Source: an uncultured Roseburia sp. (GTDB lineage: Bacteria; Bacillota_A; Clostridia; Lachnospirales; Lachnospiraceae). Taken from it: a stretch of DNA of 12,798 nt. Positions 6,543-12,798 of this stretch are shown here, one piece after another. The notes under the pieces were generated by a model that was not told the origin of the DNA, did no database searches, and was given only the letters and a program-made list of their open reading frames with translations. A program made the translations under genes and the position numbers. Each line of letters opens with the position of its first letter. The first letter of the stretch is position 1. The stretch lies in assembly GCA_900753715.1 (NCBI GenBank), contig CAAEAE010000096.1, positions 1-12,798 on the forward strand, in the 5' to 3' direction.

Positions 6543-8610
6543 TCACATCACCCCCACCAAGACTTTTTACATAATATTTGAGTTCTGAAATGTACTGTCT
6601 ATATGCATACAAGTATTTTTCCGACTCACTCCATGATGATGCTACGTCTCTTTTGTATTCATCACTCAATTCGTTCTGAATCTGTGCCACGCTCACCTCA
6701 CTATGCGTTTTATCAATTGAAACAAGATTTGTTATCTTTTCACATAATTTTTTCTTTGCAGTATCTTCTATACCCTCAATCTGCTCCAGCATAGCATCAT
6801 ATGAATTCGTACATTTAAATATAGCCCTGAGTTTTGATATTGCTACATTCAACGCAGCCTTATCCGTGCCTATTTTCTTTTTAAAATCCAGTGAACAAAT
6901 TTTTGTTGTTATCCGTCTCTTTAACTCAGTATCCAACAATAAATCAATGATTCCGGTCTGTTCACCGGTAAAAACATCTTCATTTATTATTTTATCTGCC
7001 TTTGTCACAATGACTTTTGAATCCGCTGCAGGTATACTTACAACTGTCTCACCAAATCCCTCATATGTTCTTTCACCAATAAACAGATTTGACATTTTTC
7101 CTATATCAAAGCCACTATCAGAATGAAGTCTGAATATGCTGCCTTTTCCAATAGCACTAAATACCGGCTTTCTTAATCCCCAGGTAACATTAAATCCCCC
7201 AACAGTATCAAAACATAAGAAAAGCTTTTCTATTGTAAGCTTAGACTTGTCAGTTCCCAATTCCATAGCTAAATATTCTTTTAAAGTATCAAGACTTGTA
7301 GTAGGTGCTCCGGCATTGTTATATAAAATTGTATCAGATACCATTTCGATAATAACATCATTTACTATATTACTATCCTCTGATATGCACCCAACACTTT
7401 CAATATTAACGTCAACAGCACCAAATTCACTGGATTTTCCATATCCCATGCGAACATTATCCATAGACTCAAGCACATGAATTATCTTTTCGGCGTTGGT
7501 CCTGCCTGCCAATATGTACCCTCTAAATGTCTGACCAGCAGCAATACTTGCCAGCTGATAAAAGCTTGATGAATCAGCACCTGTTGCTCTGCCGATTGAC
7601 TTGTCATCCGGTCTTTGATGATGATATGTAATCTGTGTATCCACACTTGTCACACAACTTTTATCATCTATGTAATCTATTCCAGCGGCTGATATCTGCT
7701 TTCCAGACATTTCATCTATATAAAGCATATCCATCAGCTCAAGTGACCCATCTGTATTATAAAAAGTATCCTTTTCCTTCTGTAGCGATACTCTTCCCGG
7801 AACACATCTGCCATTTACGGTACTTATATAAGCATTGGATACAATAACATCTCCTGATTCCATCAGCTTTCCATACTCATCACTACCAAGTTCTCCTGCA
7901 AGAAGTCCTAAAATTTTACTGCCAGCAATATAGTCCTGTGTTACAGCCTGATTTCCCTGTGCAGATTTACATATCATTGCTGATTTTAAATAAATGCTGT
8001 ACTCTATTTTATTTTTTTCTCCAATCTTCCAAGAAGTATCTGATATTGCTGTTTTCTTTTCTTCACAGTCTTCTGTCAGTGTTACATTCACCATTCCCAG
8101 CCCTCTGGTTCTGGCTAATCCCATATGCTTTACAATTGAGACAGACTTTTTAAGCACCTCTTTATCTGCATCCTTATAAACTTTACAATCAGCCACAAAT
8201 CTTAGGCCTTTCTTTATAACACGGATTGTTCGAAGAGTATTTTCATCTGCCACACCAGTATCTATATCCAGTGCAGTCTGTGTTCTGGTATATGAAAACT
8301 GCTCAAGTACATTCTGACTACTTGTAATTCTCTTATCAAACGAATTTAGCTCCCTAACCATTAAATCATAATTTTCAACATATGCATTTGAAAGATAAAA
8401 AGAAGTTGCACCGGCTGCATATTGTTCCTGAGTAATAATTTCCATATCTCTCAGCTCCAGAGCCGCTTCCCTGATACAGCCTTTTATTCTTTTTGCCGGT
8501 ATATATGGTATTCCATGAATATCATATACCACATCCATATCTACAGTACTGTTGTGCCCATCTCCGGAAGTAGTACACATATCACTAAGTAGTTCTATTA
8601 TAAGCTTCAT
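6532..8610 (-). CDS. csx10: Csx10-type RAMP fusion (probable Cas7-Cas5-Cas11)
   Basis: A 692-residue multidomain RAMP protein. The first unit (about 1-180) has DIHGIPYIPAKRIKGCIREA (30-49) and a glycine loop GLARTRGLGM (164-173), with D24 or D26 in the TVDMDVVYD stretch as the likely target-cutting residue. A second unit (about 200-540) carries the Csx10 signature THH-like segment (ITYHHQRPDDKSIGRA, 327-342), FYQLASIAAGQTFRG (350-364), MGYGKSSEFGAV (388-399) and a final glycine-rich EGFGETVV. Residues about 555-690 are predicted almost wholly helical and have the size of a Cas11 small subunit. No separate Cas11 gene exists in the operon. This fits the Cas7-Cas5-Cas11 fusion of III-Dv, where the Cas5 part holds the crRNA 5' tag. 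The start overlaps the cas10 stop as ATGA. Confidence 0.85.
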   Translation of the reverse strand: MKLIIELLSDMCTTSGDGHNSTVDMDVVYDIHGIPYIPAKRIKGCIREAALELRDMEIITQEQYAAGATSFYLSNAYVENYDLMVRELNSFDKRITSSQNVLEQFSYTRTQTALDIDTGVADENTLRTIRVIKKGLRFVADCKVYKDADKEVLKKSVSIVKHMGLARTRGLGMVNVTLTEDCEEKKTAISDTSWKIGEKNKIEYSIYLKSAMICKSAQGNQAVTQDYIAGSKILGLLAGELGSDEYGKLMESGDVIVSNAYISTVNGRCVPGRVSLQKEKDTFYNTDGSLELMDMLYIDEMSGKQISAAGIDYIDDKSCVTSVDTQITYHHQRPDDKSIGRATGADSSSFYQLASIAAGQTFRGYILAGRTNAEKIIHVLESMDNVRMGYGKSSEFGAVDVNIESVGCISEDSNIVNDVIIEMVSDTILYNNAGAPTTSLDTLKEYLAMELGTDKSKLTIEKLFLCFDTVGGFNVTWGLRKPVFSAIGKGSIFRLHSDSGFDIGKMSNLFIGERTYEGFGETVVSIPAADSKVIVTKADKIINEDVFTGEQTGIIDLLLDTELKRRITTKICSLDFKKKIGTDKAALNVAISKLRAIFKCTNSYDAMLEQIEGIEDTAKKKLCEKITNLVSIDKTHSEVSVAQIQNELSDEYKRDVASSWSESEKYLYAYRQYISELKYYVKSLGGGDVNEQ

Positions 8611-10139
8611 AATTCAGTACCATCCTTCCCTTCATCGTATATATCTTTTTCAAACAAATCCATTAATTCTACTGCATCATAGCATACAGACCAGCATTCC
8701 TTATCATCCGATGCTTTCTTCAAACCATCAATTGCAGTAACATCGTACCCCCTTGATTTAAGGAAACTGTCTAACTGCTGTATCTCATTTTCACCGGATG
8801 CAATAGCTTCTCTTAATTGTTTTGCTTTGCTCCTCGGCATAGCATTTACATAATTTGAATAAGTAATAAAATCCAAGATATCATATTTATCACCATACTC
8901 CTTAATCTCTGCACTGTCATTACCCTGTTCTATATAGTATGGCCGTGCAATAAACTTTCCACTATATGATATGTAATGTTTATCTCTATAGCCTTCCAGA
9001 TGAGCTGCACTTATATTTGTACAGATCTGAAAATCTATGTAATTTCCGATATTACCATTACTGTCTTTGCCAAGCTTCGCTCTCTTTTTTGCACTTTCAC
9101 AACAAGCTTCTGCTACCTGATATGCATCTGAAATCGGAAAATGACTGTTAAAAAAAGCAATTCCACCACAGGCACTATATCTATCAGCCGTATTTGTTCC
9201 AAGAAGGTCAATGAATTTCTTTACGGCAGGTATAGCCAGTTTAGGATTGCATACAAAAGTGATATCATCTCCTGCAACTATTATCTTTCGATAAGTCTTA
9301 CTCTTTTGTTTTTTTATTACAGGCGCCTTAATATCCATATATTCTGTCATTTCTTTAAATGCAGTCTCAAAGATTGTAGATATAGACAATGACAGATTTC
9401 TCATTTTACTGATTGCTTCTGAATATCCGGTAACTCCAGACATCTCGCTTATAATTCGTTTTCCCATACTGTTTCCATCAATATGGCAGACTGCCAAAAG
9501 TGAATTATCGCCTTTCCTGGTAACCATATTATCGAAAACCTTCTCATCCTCATTAGATGGAAATGCATCTATCTTAAGCTTTGCCTCTGTACATAATCCA
9601 CCGTTCTTCTCTTTAGTGCTTATCGGATAACCGGTAATTGAATCGGCTTCCATAAACGGCAGCACTCCTACCGGCTGAGTCAATGGCATATATGCCTTTA
9701 TTTTCCTCATCTCCTGATTTATAGCAACATAATCATCCGCATAAGATACAGTCTTTTCTACTACTGCAACTGCAAGGTTAAGTGAATATGTTTTTTCCAT
9801 AACATATTTTGCCAAAAACCGGTTGACCTGACTGGAGATTTTACCGGTGCGGAAAAGTACATAGGCATTGCCTCCACCAACAAACATAACCTGCATAGCA
9901 ACATCTGTGTTATCAAGGAATTCTGTGGGATTGTCGTATTTCCAGTCAGTAAGATATTTTTTCTGCTCATCAGCAGGCAGCTTACTAATATAGTTTTGCA
10001 GACCATCAGTAATTATATTGGCAACAATAACCGAAGCTCCGATTATCTCTTTTGCTTTATTACTTTTAAAAATATACGCCTGTATTCCCCTAACATCATA
10101 CATAGCCAGTACTTCTTTATCTAAAAGTTCTGCTTTCAT
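8607..10139 (-). CDS. cas10: Cas10, HD-less, with AGDD cyclase motif
   Basis: A 510-residue Cas10. It starts directly at the first Palm domain (YDVRGIQAYIFKSNKAKEII, 14-33; FVGGGNAYVLF, 86-96) with no HD nuclease domain before it, as is usual in type III-D. The second Palm has HIDGNSMGKRI (219-229) and the motif AGDD (289-292) in place of the common GGDD. The metal-binding aspartates D221, D291 and D292 are all kept, so cyclic oligoadenylate synthesis is expected. CGGIAFFNSHFPISDAY (324-340) and the helix ending in ESAKKRAK are typical of the Palm and helical D4 region. Target binding would switch on signalling to the CARF-HEPN effector two genes upstream. The start has a strong AGGAGG four bases upstream and overlaps the previous gene as ATGA. 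The protein is short compared with HD-containing Cas10s. Confidence 0.93.
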   Translation of the reverse strand: MKAELLDKEVLAMYDVRGIQAYIFKSNKAKEIIGASVIVANIITDGLQNYISKLPADEQKKYLTDWKYDNPTEFLDNTDVAMQVMFVGGGNAYVLFRTGKISSQVNRFLAKYVMEKTYSLNLAVAVVEKTVSYADDYVAINQEMRKIKAYMPLTQPVGVLPFMEADSITGYPISTKEKNGGLCTEAKLKIDAFPSNEDEKVFDNMVTRKGDNSLLAVCHIDGNSMGKRIISEMSGVTGYSEAISKMRNLSLSISTIFETAFKEMTEYMDIKAPVIKKQKSKTYRKIIVAGDDITFVCNPKLAIPAVKKFIDLLGTNTADRYSACGGIAFFNSHFPISDAYQVAEACCESAKKRAKLGKDSNGNIGNYIDFQICTNISAAHLEGYRDKHYISYSGKFIARPYYIEQGNDSAEIKEYGDKYDILDFITYSNYVNAMPRSKAKQLREAIASGENEIQQLDSFLKSRGYDVTAIDGLKKASDDKECWSVCYDAVELMDLFEKDIYDEGKDGTEL

Positions 10140-10504
10140 GCTTCCTCCTTATATTCTCTGAATCTTTCGAAGCTAAACTCGACAATTTTCTTGTTTCCGT
10201 CCTCTTTTACCTTCCGATTACTACAAGCCGCTAAAACTATAATATTTTTCTTTCTCAACTCAGATATTACATAATATGCAAGTGTAAATTCGCCCTGACA
10301 TAAAACTGCTGTCGGATTATTTCCCAATATCTTTTTTACAAGTTCAGCTCCCAATTCTTTGATATAATTTTCATCACATTCAGCTGGAATTGCAGGAAAC
10401 GGAATATCTACAATTGAGCCATATTGGTTTGCAGCCATTATTTGTTTTTCATCCCATTTATCTGACGGGTGATTTGTCAAATTAATAAATATATTATTCT
10501 GCAT
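10136..10504 (-). CDS. Small TNHPS-motif CRISPR-associated protein
   Basis: A 122-residue protein starting at ATG 10504, with GGGAG eight bases upstream. Visible motifs are FINLTNHPSDKW (6-17), YGSIVDIPFP (28-37), AVLCQGEFTL (66-75), IIVLAACSNR (88-97) and FERFREY (112-118). Alternating short strands and helices suggest a Rossmann-like fold. The opening hydrophobic strand plus a hydroxy-NHP turn, then W..xQ, recalls the small CRISPR-associated families Csx15, Csx16 and Csx20, which are proposed or shown ring nucleases that degrade cyclic oligoadenylate. I infer, but cannot show, a related role here. It sits between the CARF-HEPN effector (overlap 11 bases) and cas10 (ATGA overlap), exactly where a modulator of the signal would be expected. 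A truncated paralogue lies at 12469..12263. Confidence 0.75.
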   Translation of the reverse strand: MQNNIFINLTNHPSDKWDEKQIMAANQYGSIVDIPFPAIPAECDENYIKELGAELVKKILGNNPTAVLCQGEFTLAYYVISELRKKNIIVLAACSNRKVKEDGNKKIVEFSFERFREYKEEA

Positions 10505-11915
10505 ACACTTTTCTCCCAATCTCAATAAATTTATTAATTACCTTACCCAGAGTATCAAAGTCTGCTCTATTTTCATCACTTGACATATGATTAAAATTGT
10601 TTCGTTCATTCTTTAATAACTTATAAAGTAAAAATAAATCCATAACATCATCATATGTTCCTTTTTTTATCTTTATATCATCTATTTTACCAAGTATTTC
10701 TCCATTTTTCGTTACAACAATTTCATTATTAGGAATGTCATTCATATACTTACTTTTTCTACCTGTTTTAAGATTTCTACCTCTTTGAACACATGTTCCA
10801 ATAACTTTTCTTTCTCTATTTGTTAATACAATCGATCTCCAGAAGAAACACTCAAATACGATCTGATTAATAATAAAATTTTGATCAGATTCCCATTTTT
10901 TATTCATCTTATCTTTAAGATCGAACAACGTCTCTTGATTCATACCGTAACTAATAATCGAACCAACCCATTCTCTCGGCATCTTTGATTCAATGTATGT
11001 TATAGCCTGTTGATAAAACTTCTTTTTATACAACCATTCTACAACATCCAGTCCCGTATGTTCATTGAGCAAACTTCCATAATCAGCTCGAATTTGTTCT
11101 ATAAATACATCCAATAAATCAGCTTTAATATTATTGTCATTTTTGTTAAGTGAATCTGCCAAATCAGCTAAATCCTCATCAAAAGATCTCATATCACACA
11201 TTTGAATGTTGTCAGTTATTTTTTTCATTTTAGATATTACATCAGGAATAATATCCTGATTAATGCTTTTATAATAATCTCCTAATTGATCAGCTCTCCC
11301 ATATCGGGTAAACTCATTTATTCCCGAAACAAAATCAAATATTTTATAAGTCCTTGTTTGATCTATTATTGGGCAGGGATTTTCATTACTATTATTATTA
11401 AATTTCACAGAATAAATACCACTCGGAACTATACTATCAGCTTTCAAAAGAGAGATAATTGCATTAACAACCAAGTTCAAATTGCGAAATCCCCCCTGCG
11501 TATCAATCCACAATTTGGGTTCATCATTGTCATTCCAGAATTTCTTTATTGTCTCTACTGCTTTAAAAATTGCATTCGCTGTATTTAAATCATCCACATC
11601 AATAATATTAATATGTTTGTTAGCACACATTTCCATTCTTCTCAAATAGAAATCTATTGCACTTTCCTCAATAGATTCACTGTTATATTTAAATGCACAT
11701 TTCTTTTTCACTTCTGGTGTAGCAAATATAACAACTTGATCCAATGAGCCTTTTTTCTCACGAATCATTCTACTTACTGGCTCTAATTGACTATAATATT
11801 CTATTCCATTTTCAGACCCGCAACCATTATATATAAATTTGTTAGCGCCAATTTCTCCATTATTTCTGTTAATCGGTAATGTACTCATACCTAATACTAA
11901 TATATTTTTACCCAT
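10494..11915 (-). CDS. CARF-HEPN ancillary RNase (Csx1/Csm6 superfamily)
   Basis: A 473-residue protein from ATG 11915 (a TTG at 11921 would add two residues; there is no strong RBS for either). The N-terminal CARF domain (about 1-195) begins with a strand NILVLGMSTLP, has YYSQLEPVSRMI and a later strand FATPEVKKK, and contains the ligand-loop motif KLWIDTQGGFRNLN (134-147), equivalent to the DxTGG/DxTHG motif of Csx1/Csm6. The C-terminal helical domain carries a HEPN RX4H motif, R438-NNFN-H443 in KNERNNFNHMS. Such proteins dimerise, bind cyclic oligoadenylate made by Cas10 and cut RNA nonspecifically in the cytoplasm. It is encoded just upstream of the TNHPS gene and cas10 in one unit. Which cOA it binds and whether it is nearer Csx1 or Csm6 cannot be told from sequence alone. 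Confidence 0.85.
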   Translation of the reverse strand: MGKNILVLGMSTLPINRNNGEIGANKFIYNGCGSENGIEYYSQLEPVSRMIREKKGSLDQVVIFATPEVKKKCAFKYNSESIEESAIDFYLRRMEMCANKHINIIDVDDLNTANAIFKAVETIKKFWNDNDEPKLWIDTQGGFRNLNLVVNAIISLLKADSIVPSGIYSVKFNNNSNENPCPIIDQTRTYKIFDFVSGINEFTRYGRADQLGDYYKSINQDIIPDVISKMKKITDNIQMCDMRSFDEDLADLADSLNKNDNNIKADLLDVFIEQIRADYGSLLNEHTGLDVVEWLYKKKFYQQAITYIESKMPREWVGSIISYGMNQETLFDLKDKMNKKWESDQNFIINQIVFECFFWRSIVLTNRERKVIGTCVQRGRNLKTGRKSKYMNDIPNNEIVVTKNGEILGKIDDIKIKKGTYDDVMDLFLLYKLLKNERNNFNHMSSDENRADFDTLGKVINKFIEIGRKVYAE

Positions 11916-11933
11916 ATCCAACTCACTTTCTAC

Positions 11934-11966
11934 ATATCATATTTATATCATATTTATATCATAAAC
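11934..11966. repeat. 11-bp tandem repeat upstream of the CARF-HEPN gene
   Basis: The unit ATATCATATTT is present at 11934-11944 and 11945-11955, followed by a partial third copy (ATATCATA). It lies about 20 bases before the CARF-HEPN start on the transcribed minus strand, where it reads as repeated ATGATATAAAT. Each copy contains a -10-like TATAAA or TATGAT, so it may be an internal promoter region, a binding array at one-helical-turn spacing, or simple AT-rich slippage. Confidence 0.5.
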
Positions 11967-12010
11967 TTTTCTAAAATAATATAACCCACAGGTTTATTTT
12001 ATTAGATGAT

Positions 12011-12244
12011 TTAAGTTGTTTTTTCAAGACCATCTAACAATATCTTTTTCACGTCATTAACATCCCTAAGGCCACTAGTGTAATCGATATAAATAGGTAT
12101 TTCTTTATTATTACCTTCTAATTCTTCTATTTTTTCACTTAACTGCTTATATATGTATAAAGCATAATCTCCCATATCATCATCTATTATTTTCTGGAAG
12201 CTCTTTATACTTTCCTAAAAAAACAATAATATTGAATCTTTCAT
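12011..12244 (-). pseudogene. Decayed CARF-domain gene remnant
   Basis: From ATG 12244 the frame reads MKDSILLFF and stops at TAG in a run of seven T (plus strand A12217-12223). A one-base shift continues it as LGKYKELPENN, which resembles the first strand of a CARF protein. A second open stretch (12214..12014) contains GDYALYIYKQLSEKIEEL, then EIPIYIDYTSGLRDVNDVKK and ends in TAA 12013..12011. IYIDYTSGLRDVN aligns with the LWIDTQGGFRNLN ligand loop of the intact CARF-HEPN protein. About half of a CARF domain and the whole HEPN domain are missing. It is most simply a dead second effector gene that followed the truncated TNHPS gene. It fills the gap between the intact effector gene and the first gene of the unit. 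Confidence 0.65.
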
Positions 12245-12262
12245 TATATCATCTTTCGTTTA

Positions 12263-12469
12263 TTACCTTAAAACTGCACAAACACAATCAGGTGATTTGT
12301 CAATGATTTGTTTCGCATATTCATCTGCAATCCTTTGAATATCTGCTCGAGTGCATTCCGGCTCTATTGAAGGAAATTGTATATCAAATATTGATCCGTA
12401 TTCCTTTGCCGCCTGTAACTGAGCATCTGACCATTTAGAACTGGTGTGATTTGTAAAATTAATAAACAT
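12263..12469 (-). pseudogene. Truncated paralogue of the TNHPS protein
   Basis: A 68-residue frame starting MFINFTNHTSSKWSDAQ with a good RBS (GAGGGG, five bases before the ATG). Residues 2-62 align with the N-terminal half of the 122-aa TNHPS protein: FIN.TNH.S.KW, Q..AA..YGSI.DI.FP.I..EC are shared. It then ends abruptly (DCVCAVLR, TAA 12265..12263) where the intact protein has AVLCQGEFTLAYYV, so the C-terminal half with the QGEFT and ACSNR motifs is absent. It could still be translated because promoter and RBS are intact. It is the first frame after the promoter at 12549..12521. Confidence 0.7.
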
Positions 12470-12520
12470 TTCATCCCCTCTTTATCTTTATCATTTTTTA
12501 TGACCTTAGCCCTAATTCAT

Positions 12521-12549
12521 ATTATACTTCTAACACTTTGTACAGTCAA
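12521..12549 (-). promoter_or_regulatory. Near-consensus sigma-A promoter of the cas operon
   Basis: On the minus strand TTGACT (12549..12544) and TATAAT (12526..12521) are separated by exactly 17 bases, which predicts an RNA start near 12514 and a leader of about 45 bases before the ATG at 12469. Directly upstream (12551-12574) is an A/T-tract inverted repeat, ATAAAAAA and TTTTTTAT, like an UP element. This is the best promoter seen in front of the effector-cas10-RAMP-cas6 unit. Confidence 0.7.
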
Positions 12550-12658
12550 CGTATAAAAAACAAATATTTTTTATGTACTTTATACAAATATATCATATTA
12601 TTGACATACTTCACATAAACTACAGATACATAATCAACTAGTAAATACGTTCTAAACC

Positions 12659-12685
12659 ATTATATTTTCTGGTCTTTGATGTCAA
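12659..12685 (-). promoter_or_regulatory. Promoter-like hexamers after the cas2 end
   Basis: TTGACA (12685..12680) and TATAAT (12664..12659) are both perfect consensus hexamers on the minus strand, but the spacer is only 15 bases, which is short. It lies ten bases after the cas2 stop. It may be a weak or regulated second promoter for the downstream unit. Confidence 0.35.
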
Positions 12686-12694
12686 TAGACTTTT

Positions 12695-12798
12695 TTATAG
12701 AATATTATCATTCGCCATAATCAGCCCTATAACTTCCTTCGTAGAATATTTGAGGGAATCGAATTTATATATCATCACACTATCCTCGTCCTCATGAC
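12695..12798 (-). CDS. cas2: Probable Cas2, C-terminal end only
   Basis: The last 33 residues of a protein entering from the right edge, with TAA at 12697..12695. The sequence HEDEDSVMIYKFDSLKYS followed by TKEVIG and NDNIL matches the Cas2 C-terminus: a D-S-hydrophobic-hydrophobic-Y-x-F strand, then the ..REVIG..NDNII-type end. Cas2 with Cas1 integrates new spacers. Its position directly upstream of a type III unit on the same strand supports the call. The fragment is too short to prove it. Confidence 0.6.
   Translation of the reverse strand, partial: HEDEDSVMIYKFDSLKYSTKEVIGLIMANDNIL

Noticed and set aside
6866..8179. Several plus-strand open frames opposite the Csx10 fusion
   Set aside because: Their Ser/Phe/Leu/Pro-rich products are the usual antisense shadows of an AT-rich minus-strand coding region, without RBS or domain signals.
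11286..11588. 100-codon plus-strand frame opposite the CARF-HEPN gene
   Set aside because: Antisense to the CARF domain, rich in Ile/Cys/Tyr by composition, no RBS.
12601..12630. Plus-strand promoter starting with TTGACA at 12601
   Set aside because: No acceptable -10 hexamer lies 16-18 bases downstream and no plus-strand gene follows.
1..12798. CRISPR array in the window
   Set aside because: I looked for regularly spaced 25-40 base repeats on both strands and saw none; the only direct repeats are the 196-bp WYL copy and the 11-bp units near 11940.

Overview
The window carries most of a type III CRISPR-Cas locus of the III-D class on an AT-rich chromosome or mobile element. AAGGAGG-type ribosome binding sites, sigma-A-like promoters and Lys/Asn/Ile-rich proteins point to a low-GC Bacillota, most likely a gut or rumen Clostridia such as Lachnospiraceae. 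That assignment is inference from composition and gene families. No CRISPR array is visible. The 3' end of a probable cas2 enters from the right edge on the minus strand, so the adaptation genes, and perhaps the array, lie beyond base 12798.

Minus-strand cas operon, read from right to left. A near-consensus promoter (12549..12521) comes first. It is followed by a truncated copy of a small 'TNHPS' protein (12469..12263) and a badly decayed CARF gene (12244..12011). The intact effector module comes next: a CARF-HEPN RNase (11915..10494) and a complete 122-aa TNHPS protein (10504..10136). Then come Cas10 without an HD domain (10139..8607), a 692-aa Csx10-type RAMP fusion (8610..6532), a double-Cas7 RAMP (6542..5229), Csx19 (5232..4876), a 651-aa TIGR03986-type RAMP (4874..2919) and Cas6 (2950..2228). 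From the CARF gene to cas6 every junction overlaps or is separated by one base, so the eight genes are translationally coupled. The set of Cas10, Cas7-Cas5-Cas11 fusion, Cas7-2x, Csx19 and Cas7-insertion is the composition I know for the III-Dv effector of Synechocystis, here in what looks like a Clostridium relative. Cas6 would cut the crRNA precursor. The RAMP fusions and Csx19 would form the backbone that slices target RNA. The Cas10 Palm would make cyclic oligoadenylate, the CARF-HEPN protein would respond by cutting RNA, and the TNHPS protein may modulate that signal.

Convergent to the operon, at 911..1948 on the plus strand, is a ribbon-helix-helix plus WYL protein that resembles the WYL1 accessory proteins of Cas13d (type VI-D) loci. 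Directly behind its stop codon lies a 196-bp, about 93% identical copy of part of its own N-terminal region, broken by an in-frame stop. Between this gene and a divergent XRE-family regulator (698..423) lie four TGTTAC/GTAACA hexamers that could be an operator.

The left 420 bases hold a small 37-aa frame that overlaps (ATGA) the first five codons of a gene leaving the window on the minus strand. They also hold a short plus-strand frame with a CPVC motif. I cannot assign a function to these; they look like accessory-element sequence.
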